Shown: in pieces, positions 7,441 to 16,600 of the stretch
How the letters are laid out: each line of letters starts with the position of its first letter
Position numbering within the stretch: the stretch's first letter is position 1
Source of the DNA: UBA9715 sp964553375
GTDB taxonomy: Bacteria; Actinomycetota; Coriobacteriia; Coriobacteriales; Eggerthellaceae
DNA: 24,426 bases
Direction: 5' to 3'
Assembly (NCBI GenBank): GCA_964553375.1
Contig: CAZKKN010000026.1
Span: 1 to 24,426, forward strand
The notes under the pieces: generated by a model
Seen by the model: only the letters and a program-made list of their open reading frames with translations
Databases searched by the model: none
What the model was told of the DNA's origin: nothing
Position numbers and translations under genes: made by a program

Positions 7441-8418
7441 GTGCATATTGAGTACTTGTACTATTTCAGGGACTTTGCGCAGAACATGTCCATCTCGAAG
7501 ACGGCGGCCCAATACTACATGACGCCGCAAGGAATATCGCGCGCCATCCACCAGCTGGAAAAGGACTTCGGCGTGAAGCTGACCTCCTACCAGAGCAACG
7601 AGATCTCCCTCACCCCGGCAGGCGTTGAGCTCAGCGCGCAGCTCGAAGGCTTCCTGGATCAGTTCGAGCACGTGAAAGGCTCCTTGGTGGGCTACCGGCT
7701 GGCCGAGATAAACAACACCTCGGACAAGGATCGCAAGGCTGTGAGCATCTCCGTCACCCCCTGCGTGTCCATGTACGTCTCGCCGCTTCTGGATGTGCAG
7801 AAGCCAGGGCTATTCGACTTCGACGTCAAATTCAAGGAAGCGGACATCTATAACATCGTGCCCTCCATGACCTCAGCCGTAGATGAGGATTCGTTCTGCA
7901 TCACTTCCATCCCCTCCACGGAGAAGTTCCACGATCTGATGGAGGAGATGTGCGAGAAGAATTCCCTGGTCTATGAGCCGCTGTTCATGGCGCCTCTGGT
8001 CTTGCTGGTGTCTGTCTATTCGCCATTGGCCAAGAAGAAGGTGGTCACCCCTAAGGATCTGCGCGGCTATTCGGTGGCCCGTTATCAGGATACGGTGCTG
8101 GGTGACGCACTGGACGATTTCATCTTGGAAGACGACATAAAGACGATTACCAACGCCACACCGGTCATCAATACGCGCATCATGGAGGACCAGGCGATCA
8201 GCTTCGCGCCCAAGCTGGTGGAAGCGGGCAGCTCGTTTTTGCCAGACAAAATCACCACGGTGCCAACCGAGGGCTTCTTCGTTACGGAGTTCGGCGTATT
8301 GCTGGACGATCTGGCCTGCCAGTCCAGTCGAGTACGGGAAGTGAGCGCATATCTGCGCTCCAAGTTGGAACGCGAAGTTGAGCGCGGACGCTTCGCTGGA
8401 ACCTTCACGTTGGCTTAG
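7441..8418 (+). CDS. LysR-family transcriptional regulator
   Basis: The 325-residue protein starts at GTG 7441 (VHIEYLYYF), which matches the usual start of LysR proteins; the in-frame TTG at 7420 would only add glycines from the G tract. The winged helix-turn-helix is at about residues 17-60, with SISKTAAQYYMTPQGISRAI as the recognition segment and HQLEKDFGVKL after it. The rest is a divergent substrate-binding domain with typical 'ADIYNIVPSM..' and 'SVYSPLAKKK' segments. The gene lies immediately before the MFS-molybdoenzyme genes on the same strand, and the usual arrangement of the family suggests it controls them and possibly the divergent MFS gene in response to the substrate. The unusual leader with dyads and a G tract may make its expression variable. 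Confidence 0.88.
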   Translation: MHIEYLYYFRDFAQNMSISKTAAQYYMTPQGISRAIHQLEKDFGVKLTSYQSNEISLTPAGVELSAQLEGFLDQFEHVKGSLVGYRLAEINNTSDKDRKAVSISVTPCVSMYVSPLLDVQKPGLFDFDVKFKEADIYNIVPSMTSAVDEDSFCITSIPSTEKFHDLMEEMCEKNSLVYEPLFMAPLVLLVSVYSPLAKKKVVTPKDLRGYSVARYQDTVLGDALDDFILEDDIKTITNATPVINTRIMEDQAISFAPKLVEAGSSFLPDKITTVPTEGFFVTEFGVLLDDLACQSSRVREVSAYLRSKLEREVERGRFAGTFTLA

Positions 8419-8736
8419 CCCCGCAGCGCCTGTCGCATCTTTTCCACACATCCAGAGCGGCGCGAATCCGCATCGCTATCCCGTGATTCCCCAGGAAAAC
8501 CGGGCCGCAATCAATAGTTGAACCCTTTCAACGCCTAGCTGTTCGACCCCTTCGAAAGCCATCTGTAAATTGTCGATTAGTTCAATGGGGACCACTGTCT
8601 GCTGCAACCGCATAAGGGAGGGGGGTTGACAGGCGGGGTGGACACGAGGGGAGCGTCCCCACGCAGATGTGCCCGACAACGCATCTGAAAGCAACCGATC
8701 GATTCATGGGATCGATATCGAAAAAAAGGGGAACCT
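8419..8736 (+). other. Intergenic region upstream of the MFS-molybdoenzyme genes
   Basis: The 318 bases contain no gene. A TTGACA (8626-8631) is present but no matching -10 lies at the right distance. A small hairpin GGGGA-GCG-TCCCC (8648-8660) follows. Two ATCGAT motifs near 8700 are listed separately. No terminator with a T tail is seen after the LysR stop. Confidence 0.5.
8698..8716. promoter_or_regulatory. Paired ATCGAT motif, possible LysR operator
   Basis: ATCGAT occurs at 8698-8703 and again at 8711-8716, with a seven-base spacer, 20 bases before the MFS start. The motif also occurs inside GGATCGATCC at 7246-7255 upstream of the LysR gene. A shared operator is an inference from repetition and position only. 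Confidence 0.3.
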
Positions 8737-10095
8737 ATGACTACCAATGGCGCTTCGACCTTGGAAGAGGTCAAAAAGCAGGATGAGGGCTTCACGGTTG
8801 CCGACCGCATGGCTCGCATTCCCACTTCGCCGCACACCGTGGTGATCATCTTCTTCGTGCTGATGGGATGGTTTGCCGAGACGATCGACCTCGGCGGAAC
8901 GAGCTTCCTTATGCCTACCATCCGCAGCTACTTCGAGATGGACGCAACCACGGGCGGCTATTACTCGTCCGCTTGCTTCTTGGGCATGTTCATCGGTGCC
9001 ATCTTTGCAGGCCGCTTGGCAGACCGCTTCGGCCGCAAGAAGGTCATCATCGCCGCAATGGCTATTTGGGGCGTTGCAGGCTTCGCACTGGTGTTCTCGC
9101 CCAACATCTATTACCTGTTCGCCATGCGCTTCATCCTGGGCCTGGGCCTGGGCGGCCAGTTCCCGGTGGCTCTGAGCTACCTGTCCGAGATGGTCTCCAC
9201 TGCCGAGCGTCCCAAGTACATGACGCTCTATCAGTTGATGACCCCGGTCGGCTTCGCGGTGGCTGGTGTGCTTACCGTGCTTATCCTGCCGCACTTCGAT
9301 TGGCGCGGCGTGTATCTGGCCGAGGCTCTGCCGGCTCTGTTCATCATCGGCATCATCAAGGTGTGCCCCGAGTCCCCGTTGTGGCTTGAGGCCAAGGGGC
9401 GCTACGACGAGGCCAACGCCATCTGCACGAAGATCGAGGAAGAGGCCATCGCGCGTCACAAGTCGCTGCCGGAGCCTGTCCATATCGTGCGCAGCGAGAA
9501 GAAGAGCTCCTTCAAGGACCTGTTCTCCAAGAAGTACCTGAAAGTCACCATCCTGTGCTTCTTCATCTGGTTCATCTCCATGTTCAGCGATTACGGTCTG
9601 ACCACCTGGCTCACCACCATCCTTATGGAGAAGGGCTTCGACGTGGTGCAGTCCACGGGCTTCGTGACCATCGGCATTCTGGGCGGCATCCCCGCTTGGT
9701 TCTTCGCCACCTGGTCCGCCAAGAAGTTCGGCCGTAAAAAGACCTTCCTCATCGCAGGCCTTTGCACGTCCATCTTCGGCATCGCCTACGGTGCGTCCTC
9801 CACGCTTATCGTGCTCATCATCACGGGCATCCTGTATCAGTTCGGCAAGTACCTCAACGCCATGATGCTGGCCCTGTACACTCCCGAGCTCTATGAGACG
9901 TCCATCCGCACCACGGGCAATGGCCTGGCCACCTCTTGGGGTCGCCTGGGTTCCATCCTTGGCCCCATCATCCTGGCCGGCGTTATGACCAGCTTCGGCG
10001 CTTACACCACCATGTACATCGCCGCCGCCATGGTCATCATCCCCGGCTTGCTCGTGTTCCTCTTCGGCCCCGAGACCAAGGGCGAGGAATTCTAA
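8737..10095 (+). CDS. MFS transporter (SP/AAHS-like) linked to the molybdoenzyme
   Basis: The 452-residue protein has about twelve membrane helices and an AAAGGGGAA ribosome site. GRLADRFGRKK (about 92-102) is the classic loop 2-3 motif, and it recurs as AKKFGRKK in the second half. PESPLWL (about 210-216) marks the sugar-porter and aromatic-acid-porter (AAHS/SV2-like) branches. An acidic residue in helix 1 (FAETIDLG) is also typical. The gene precedes the molybdopterin enzyme by 155 bases on the same strand. That spacer has a weak hairpin (GTCCC-TCTTTT-GGGAC, 10096-10111) without a T tail, so co-transcription is plausible. The likely job is uptake of the enzyme's substrate or export of its product. 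The substrate cannot be named from sequence. Confidence 0.88.
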   Translation: MTTNGASTLEEVKKQDEGFTVADRMARIPTSPHTVVIIFFVLMGWFAETIDLGGTSFLMPTIRSYFEMDATTGGYYSSACFLGMFIGAIFAGRLADRFGRKKVIIAAMAIWGVAGFALVFSPNIYYLFAMRFILGLGLGGQFPVALSYLSEMVSTAERPKYMTLYQLMTPVGFAVAGVLTVLILPHFDWRGVYLAEALPALFIIGIIKVCPESPLWLEAKGRYDEANAICTKIEEEAIARHKSLPEPVHIVRSEKKSSFKDLFSKKYLKVTILCFFIWFISMFSDYGLTTWLTTILMEKGFDVVQSTGFVTIGILGGIPAWFFATWSAKKFGRKKTFLIAGLCTSIFGIAYGASSTLIVLIITGILYQFGKYLNAMMLALYTPELYETSIRTTGNGLATSWGRLGSILGPIILAGVMTSFGAYTTMYIAAAMVIIPGLLVFLFGPETKGEEF

Positions 10096-10238
10096 GTCCC
10101 TCTTTTGGGACAGCAGCGTTAGCGGCCGCACCGAAAGGCAGCCGCTTGCGCATCAAACATAGTGGGTTTCCCCAAAGCGCCTGAGCCATTCCATGACGCG
10201 GGTTTGGGCGCGGGGGTCCAAATAAGAAATAAGGAAAG

Positions 10239-10245
10239 AGGAGGT
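10239..10245 (+). promoter_or_regulatory. Near-perfect Shine-Dalgarno of the molybdoenzyme
   Basis: AGGAGGT stands five bases before ATG 10251. It fixes the start, and with the consistent codon use suggests strong translation of the catalytic subunit. Confidence 0.8.
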
Positions 10246-10250
10246 AAGTA

Positions 10251-12710
10251 ATGGAGAAGAAAGTACGGACAACATGCTTCGACTGTCACTCCAAGTGCGG
10301 CGTCATCCTTACCGTGGACGAGAACAATGACATCGTTCGCGTAGAGGGCGACCCGGACCAGCCCGTATCCGAGGGCATCCTGTGCGTCAAAGCATTCTCC
10401 GCCCAGGAGATCCACACCCATCCGGATCGCCTGAAGTACCCGATGAAGCGCAAGACCTGGAGCGTGGACGCGCCTCATACTGAGAATCGCGGCACGGATG
10501 AATGGGAGCGCATCACCTGGGATGAGGCCCTTGACCTCATCGAGGAGAAGATGCGCAAGGTCATCGACGAGTATGGCCCCGAATCCGTGATCATCTCCCA
10601 AGGTACCGGCCGTGGCTCCAACCACTTCCTGGATCGTCTGAACAACACCTGGAACGGCGGCGGCAAGGTGTGGCCCACCCATGTGTGCCTGCTGCCCAAC
10701 CTGGCCCAGACCCATGTGACCTGGGGCCGTATGTTCCATCCCCATGAGGCTTGCGACTACCGCAACGCCGGCTCCATCGTGATGTGGGGCACCAACCCCA
10801 TCCGTTCGCGTCAGTACTCCGGCCTGCGCATCATGGACGCCAAGCGCAACGGCGCCAACGTGACCGTGGTCGACCCCGTGTTCCGTGACATCGCCGCTAA
10901 GGCCAACCTGTGGGTTCCGGTTCGTCCCGGCACCGACGGCGCGCTGGCTCTCACGCTGACCAACATGATGTTCCAGACCGGCAAGTGGGAAGGCGCCACC
11001 GAGCTGCTGAAGAAGTGGACCAACGGCGGCTTCCTGGTGAAAGAGCAGGATCAGTGGATGCTGCGCGAAGCCGACCTGGTGGAAGGCGGCAGCGACACGC
11101 ACTTCGTGGTGTGGGACGAGAAGTCCAACTCCATCGCCATCTGGCGTCCCGAGACCGAGGACTTCGACAAGCCCGACGTGGACGTGGCCCTCATGGGCGA
11201 GTACGAGGTCACTTTGGCCGACGGCTCCAAGGCTAAGTTCAAGACCGCACTGCAGGTGTATCGCGAGCAGGTCACCGAGTGGACCGTGGAGAAGTGCTCC
11301 GCTGTTACTTGGACGCCTGAAGAGAAGATCGAGAAGATGTTCGAGCTCATCACCAACCCCGCCGGTGGCCGCCCGTCGCTGCTCACCGCTTACCTGGGTG
11401 CTTGCATGATGACCTCCAACGCTCTGCAGTCCGGCCGTGCCATCACCATCCTGCAGATCCTGTTGAACCCGCCCATCGACGACAAGGGCGGCATCTACTT
11501 CAACACCTTCTGGGAGTTCATGCTGGATCCGAAGATCACCGCTTACGACCGCGTTCCCGCCAAGCTGCGCCTGGGCTACGACAAGTACCCCATGTACACG
11601 CAGGTTTACGGCAATGCCAACAACCCCAACGCTGCTTGGGAGGCTATGATCACGGGCGAGCCGTGGCCGGTGAAGGTCATGCTGTCTGTGGCCAACGACC
11701 CGCTGGGCTGCTTCGAGGATGCCAACAAGGTGCACAAGGCGCTGACCGGCGACATCCTGGAGCTCAACGTGAACATGGACTACTTCATGACTCCGGGCAA
11801 CGAGCTGGCCGACATCGTGCTTCCCGCCGCCCACTGGTCCGAGCGTACCGGCGTGTTCGACGAGGAGCTTTATCCCGAGCCCTGCCCGTTCATCATCCCG
11901 CAGAAGGCCGTGCTGCCTCCGGGAGAGGCCATGGACGACTGGGACTTCCAGCGCATGCTGGGCAAGCGCTTCGATCCCGAGCTGTGGCCCTGGGAGAGCT
12001 CCGAGGAGATGCAGCTGTGGCGTTTGCGCGAGTTCCATCATGTGGACGTCAAGGACTACGACGAGGCTGCCGAGATCGGTTACTTCATCGTGTACGGCGG
12101 CGAGAACCGCGTTACCAAGCAGCATGAGAAGGGCCTCGTGAAATTCCAGACCCCCACTGCCCGCATCGAGATCTACTCCGAGCAGATGGTCGGCTATGGT
12201 TACGACTCCCCGCTGCCCAGCTTCAACGAGCCGTTCGAGAGCCCGTATTCCACGCCCGAGCTGTACAAAGAGTACAACCTCTGCCTCACCACCGGCGCGC
12301 GCGACTACGCGTTCTATCACTCCGCCTGGACCAACATCGCCCATCAGCGCATCCTGGAGCCGTGGCCTTACATCGAGCTCAACGACAAGTGGGCGCGCGA
12401 GAATCAGATCGGCGAAGGCGACTGGCTGTGGGTTGAGAGCCTGCGTGGCAAGATGAAGGCCAAGGCCCGCATCTCCAACGGCGTGATCTATGGCGCTGCT
12501 TCCATGTGCCGCCCGAACTACAAGCATGCTTGCAAGGAACTGAACCTTCCTGGCGGCAGCTGGTACGAGTTCAATCCGAACATCCTCACCACCGCTGACG
12601 GCTCTGACCCCGGATTCGGCGCTGCTCCCATGCGTTCGAGCCTGTGCAAGGTGACCAAGATGGCCGAGGTGTACGACGCCAAGGTTACCGACGAGAGCTA
12701 CGCCGTTTAG
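10251..12710 (+). CDS. Molybdopterin oxidoreductase, catechol-dehydroxylase-like
   Basis: The 819-residue protein belongs to the DMSO reductase superfamily. The N-terminal [4Fe-4S] motif is C9-x2-C12-x3-C16-x28-C45. Molybdopterin-binding segments follow (ISQGTGRGSN, MWGTNPIRSRQYSG, VDPVFRDIAAKANLWVPV, RPGTDGALAL). The late NMDYFMTPGNELADIVLPA and the C-terminal molydop-binding domain (TTGARDYAFYHS, RPNYKHA) complete the fold. Cys146 in THVCLLPN is the best visible candidate for the protein ligand to Mo, by position only. There is no Tat signal, so the enzyme is cytoplasmic. The pairing with an MFS porter and a small Fe-S protein resembles the soluble Gordonibacter-type catechol dehydroxylases and the pyrogallol transhydroxylase/acetylene hydratase branch. 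Substrate is unproven; a polysulfide or other reductase is a weaker alternative. Confidence 0.88.
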   Translation: MEKKVRTTCFDCHSKCGVILTVDENNDIVRVEGDPDQPVSEGILCVKAFSAQEIHTHPDRLKYPMKRKTWSVDAPHTENRGTDEWERITWDEALDLIEEKMRKVIDEYGPESVIISQGTGRGSNHFLDRLNNTWNGGGKVWPTHVCLLPNLAQTHVTWGRMFHPHEACDYRNAGSIVMWGTNPIRSRQYSGLRIMDAKRNGANVTVVDPVFRDIAAKANLWVPVRPGTDGALALTLTNMMFQTGKWEGATELLKKWTNGGFLVKEQDQWMLREADLVEGGSDTHFVVWDEKSNSIAIWRPETEDFDKPDVDVALMGEYEVTLADGSKAKFKTALQVYREQVTEWTVEKCSAVTWTPEEKIEKMFELITNPAGGRPSLLTAYLGACMMTSNALQSGRAITILQILLNPPIDDKGGIYFNTFWEFMLDPKITAYDRVPAKLRLGYDKYPMYTQVYGNANNPNAAWEAMITGEPWPVKVMLSVANDPLGCFEDANKVHKALTGDILELNVNMDYFMTPGNELADIVLPAAHWSERTGVFDEELYPEPCPFIIPQKAVLPPGEAMDDWDFQRMLGKRFDPELWPWESSEEMQLWRLREFHHVDVKDYDEAAEIGYFIVYGGENRVTKQHEKGLVKFQTPTARIEIYSEQMVGYGYDSPLPSFNEPFESPYSTPELYKEYNLCLTTGARDYAFYHSAWTNIAHQRILEPWPYIELNDKWARENQIGEGDWLWVESLRGKMKAKARISNGVIYGAASMCRPNYKHACKELNLPGGSWYEFNPNILTTADGSDPGFGAAPMRSSLCKVTKMAEVYDAKVTDESYAV

Positions 12711-12737
12711 TGGATTCAAGAGAAGGAAGGATAAACC

Positions 12738-13073
12738 ATGGCAAAAGATGTAGCAGTTCTTGTAGAGACTGACTATTGCGTGGGTTGCTCTGCATGCCAG
12801 ATGGCCTGCCAGAATTACTACGACCTGCCTGTCACCGAGACCTACCTGCGCGTGTTCTTGGGCAAGCCGGACATCGTGGACGGTCGTCATGAGATGTTCA
12901 TGTGCCCGTTCCCGTACGACCTCGACCATTGCGCATACTGCTTGGAGAAGGAGAACGGCCAGGCTCCCTGTGCCGCCATCTGCATCGCCAAGTGCCTGCA
13001 TATCGACGAAGTCGATAAAATCGAGAAGTATCGGACTGAAGAGGCTTCTGGCCGCGTAGCGATCTTCCGCTAG
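12738..13073 (+). CDS. Small [4Fe-4S] electron-transfer subunit
   Basis: The 111-residue protein starts 27 bases after the molybdoenzyme stop, with AAGGAAGGA upstream of its ATG. It carries C14-x2-C17-x2-C20-x3-C24, a classical cubane motif, and a second Cys group C56, C65-x2-C68-x9-C78-x3-C82-x3-C86. This corresponds to a shortened DmsB/NrfC-type beta subunit (two cluster sites instead of four), as in small partners of soluble dehydroxylases and of transhydroxylase. It has no signal peptide or membrane helix. It most likely passes electrons to the catalytic subunit in the cytoplasm. The operon ends right after it at a strong terminator. Confidence 0.88.
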   Translation: MAKDVAVLVETDYCVGCSACQMACQNYYDLPVTETYLRVFLGKPDIVDGRHEMFMCPFPYDLDHCAYCLEKENGQAPCAAICIAKCLHIDEVDKIEKYRTEEASGRVAIFR

Positions 13074-13092
13074 TCACTAGCTTCTAGATGCT

Positions 13093-13135
13093 GTGGGGCT
13101 GAAGGCGTTGGTCTTCGGCCCCACTTCTCCGTTTT
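13093..13135 (+). terminator. Rho-independent terminator after the molybdoenzyme operon
   Basis: GTGGGGCTGAAG (13093-13104) pairs with CTTCGGCCCCAC (13113-13124), twelve pairs with one G-T, loop GCGTTGGT, followed by TTCTCCGTTTT. It separates the molybdoenzyme block from the activase operon. Confidence 0.85.
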
Positions 13136-13181
13136 ACTGATTGCGCTCATCATTCTTCCTCAGGGGAAGGGTGCGGTGCAT

Positions 13182-13201
13182 CCCACGGGTTAACCCTTGG
13201 G
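13182..13201. promoter_or_regulatory. 20-bp near-perfect palindrome upstream of the activase operon
   Basis: CCCACGGGTTAACCCTTGGG is a dyad with a single mismatch per arm, centred on GGGTTAACCC. It lies about 200 bases before the first gene of the operon and could be an operator. No clear promoter hexamers are seen next to it. Confidence 0.35.
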
Positions 13202-13398
13202 GGTGATGGCGTAAAAACGGGATTTGTGCTGGATACGGGTTTGCTGATCGCACGGGAGCGTCAATGCAGGTTTGTGCCTGCTCTCTGGGGATGAAGGCTG
13301 GGAAAGGTTGGTGGAAGGCCGGCCTGAACCGAGGCTTCGCCATAGAGCACACGCGAGACTGCATTTTGTGAAAACCGATTGTTGAAGGGGGAAACAAC

Positions 13399-13668
13399 AT
13401 GACCTTCGCATGCACCGACTGCTCAAGCTGCGGTAAATGCTACCCTAAGAACTCCACCTGCAAGGCGTGCGGTGGGGAAATATATCTGCTGGATGACGCT
13501 TGCCCCACCTGTGGCGAGCCCATCACCGACGCAATGCGCCAGGCGGCTCAAGATGCCTACAAGGCCAAGCGCAAGAAAGACCGAGATATGGTGTTCGAGC
13601 TGGCGGCTGCTGCGCGCAAGAAACGCGAAGAGACGCAGAAAAAAGTCGTGTATCCCTGGGAACAGTAG
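13399..13668 (+). CDS. Small Cys-rich protein, first gene of the activase operon
   Basis: The 89-residue protein follows GAAGGGGGAAAC. Its first 14 residues hold C5-x2-C8-x2-C11-x2-C14, the spacing of a [4Fe-4S] ferredoxin site. C21-x2-C24 and C35-x2-C38 (CKACGG, CPTCGE) then form a zinc-ribbon-like pair. The second half is a highly charged helix rich in Lys/Arg/Glu that ends in YPWEQ. No membrane segment is present. Only eight bases separate it from the activase gene, so the two are surely co-expressed. It could be an electron donor, a cluster-delivery factor or an adaptor for the activase. The family is not recognised and no function is claimed. Confidence 0.8.
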   Translation: MTFACTDCSSCGKCYPKNSTCKACGGEIYLLDDACPTCGEPITDAMRQAAQDAYKAKRKKDRDMVFELAAAARKKREETQKKVVYPWEQ

Positions 13669-13676
13669 GGTGAGCC

Positions 13677-16600
13677 ATGGCCATTACGAGGGTTGACTAC
13701 GGCAAAGGCTTCGCTGACCTTCCCCCTTATAAAAGCGGGGACGAGCCCCGTCTATTTCTCGGCATAGATATAGGCTCCAAGACCATCAAGGTGGTGGTGC
13801 AGGATACCTCGGGCGAACTGCGCTACTGCAGCTACAATCGCCATCTGTCCGACGTGCGCAAGACCTTGGGGTATGTGCTGGATCAAGCGAAGGAGCTTTG
13901 CCCTGATGAGCCCATGAAGGTGGGGATCACCGGCTCTGCCGGCATGGCGCTTGCCGAAGGGCTCGCAGTGCCCTTCACCCAGGAGGTAGTGGCATGCCGT
14001 ACGGCTTTGAAGCATCTGATTCCCCAGGCCGACGTGGCCATTGAGATAGGTGGCGAGGACTCGAAGATCCTGTTTCTGACCGGGGGCGAAGAGCTGCGGA
14101 TGAACAGCACCTGCGCCGGTGGCACCGGTGGGTTCATCGATACGTTGGCGGGGATGCTGGATTGCAATGCCGAGGAGCTCAACTTCTACGCCCACGGGTG
14201 CAAGACGGTATACCCCATCGCCTCGCGCTGCGCGGTATTCGCCCAGATGGATGTGCGGCCGCTGCTGAACGAGGGCATCTCCCGGGAAGATATCGCCGGC
14301 TCGGTGTTTGATGCCGTTGCGGCCCAGTGTATCTCGGGGCTTGCCTGCGGGCGGCCCATCCGCGGCACCGTGGCGCTTTTGGGCGGTCCCATGCATTTCC
14401 TCTCGTCGTTGCGCGACCGTTTCCAGAAACGCCTCGGCCTTGCCGACGAGGATATATATGTCCCAGAAAACGGACACCTATTCGTCGCCCAGGGAGCGGC
14501 ATTCCAAGCGATGAGCGCCGCCGCCCCCGTCTTCACTTTGGGTGAGCTCATCGAGCGGATCGCCGAAGCGGATCTGGGTGGCGACGATGCCTTGATGCGC
14601 CTGGAGCCGCTTTTCGCCAGCCGCGAGGAGTACCAGGAGTTTCAGGAGCGCCACAACCGTTGCAAGGTGCCGCGACTGGATATATCAAGCTATGAGGGGC
14701 GCGCTTATTTGGGTGTGGATTCCGGCTCGGAAGCCATAAAGTACGCGCTGATCGCCGAGGATGGAAGCGTGCTTCATACCGCATACGAGCGGTCGGCAGG
14801 TAACCTGATCGACGTGGCGCGCGACATCCTCATCCGGCTATACAAGCGCATGCCGCGCAAACACGACGGCACGCCGGCGATCCAGATCGCCCATGCCACC
14901 GTGACTGGCTACGGGGAGGCGTATCTGAAGCAGGCGTTCTCTTTCGATTCCGGCGAGGTGGAAACGGTGTCCCATGTTCGGGCCACTCAGGAACTCATCC
15001 CCGATGCGGATTTCATCCTAGACATCGGCGGTCAGGACATCAAATGCGTGTGGTTGCGCGATGGCAAAGTGGAGAACGTGGTGCTCAACGAGGCATGCTC
15101 AAGCGGCTGCGGCGCGCTGATTTCCGGCATGGCGTGGTCTATCAACGTGCATCTGAACGAGTTCATCGACGCGGCGCTTTTGGCCGAAGAGCCGGTGGAC
15201 CTGGGGACGCGCTGCACCGTGTTCATGACGTCGCGTGTGCGTCATGCCCAAAAGGCCGGTGCTTCCACCGGGGATATCTCGGCGGGGCTAGCCTATTCGG
15301 TGGTGCGCAATGCGGTGCATAAGGTCATACGCGCCCATTCGGCTGACGAGCTGGGGAAAAACATCGTGGTGCAAGGCGGCACCTTCGCCAACGATGCGGT
15401 GCTGCGCGCCTTTGAGAAAACCTACGGACGCGAGGTGAGCCGGGCCGACATCGCTCCTTATATGGGGGCTTACGGGGCCGCGCTCATCGCGCGCGAGCGT
15501 GGCAGCAACCAGGAGGCGACTTCGCTGCTCAACCGCAACCAGCTGCAGGACCTCCATTATCGCCAAACGGTGGTCCCGTGCCAGCTGTGCACCAACGCCT
15601 GCCATCTGGTGGTGACGAAGTTCACCGTGGATGGTCAGCAGCGGAAGTTCGTCGTGGGGAATCGCTGCGAACGCGGTGGTGTCGGCGCAGGTGCGGATAC
15701 GAGTGCGGGTGCGAGCGCCGCCGGTTCAAGCGAGCTTCCGGATATGTTCGACTTCCGCTACAAGCTGCTCTTCGATCGGCCGCTGCTTTCTGCAGGCGAG
15801 GCGCCGCGCGGACCCATGGGGCTGGTGCGCGCCCTGGACATGTACGAAACCTACCCCTTCTGGCACGCGTTTCTGAGCCAGTTGGGCTTTGAGGTGGTGC
15901 TCTCCGATGGCCAGCTGGATGGCCCGGCGCTGGAGACCATTCCTTCGGAATCCCTTTGCTACCCGGCCAAACTCGCCCATGGGCAGATGATGGACCTGCT
16001 TGGGCGCGAGGTGCCGTACATCCTGTTGCCCTACGTTGACGGGATGGGCGAACCGGGGACGGCTTGCCCGGTGGTGGCTGAGTATCCTTTGGTGTTGCAA
16101 ACCGTGGTGGCCCCTCACGGACCTAAGACGAAGGTGATAAACCCGGTGTTACCTAGCTTGTTCGTGAACGAGGGCGACAAGGGAGCTGCCGCAGGAGGCC
16201 TCGGCCTTGGCGGTGGCGCAACGGCTGCCGCAGGAGGCCTCGACGGCAGCGAAACGACTGCCGCAGGAGGCCTCGGCCTTGGCTTCGGGCGTCGAAAAAT
16301 GTGGTGTGATATACCACATTTTTCTAGCCCTGCAGAATCGGCCTCGACCTCCTGCGGCAGCCTTACTGTGAGTGAGAGGTTTTTGCAGAATTGCGAGGTG
16401 CTTCAAGAAGCTCTATTGTCTGTGGATCCTAGCATTACTATAGAGGAAGTGCGGGAGGCGTATGGTGCGGGTCTTCAGGCTCAGGAGCGGTATCTGAGCG
16501 AGCTGAAAGAGGCGAACCTCCAAGCCCTTGACCAGGTGATCAAGGCCGACGGCCGGGCGGTCGTCCTGGCGGGTCGTCCTTACCATGGCGACCCCGCCGT

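Noticed and set aside
8704..10131. 475-codon open frame on the minus strand
   Set aside because: Antisense shadow of the MFS gene, with low-complexity Gly/His/Asp-rich translation and no family resemblance.
10119..13001. 960-codon open frame on the minus strand
   Set aside because: It lies entirely antisense to the molybdoenzyme and Fe-S genes, has no ribosome site or recognisable domain, and is explained by the GC-rich codon use of the plus-strand genes.
16295..16323. Intrinsic terminator ending a shortened activase gene
   Set aside because: The reading frame continues through it into conserved domain sequence (RPYHGDP and beyond), so the gene does not end here, although partial termination remains possible.
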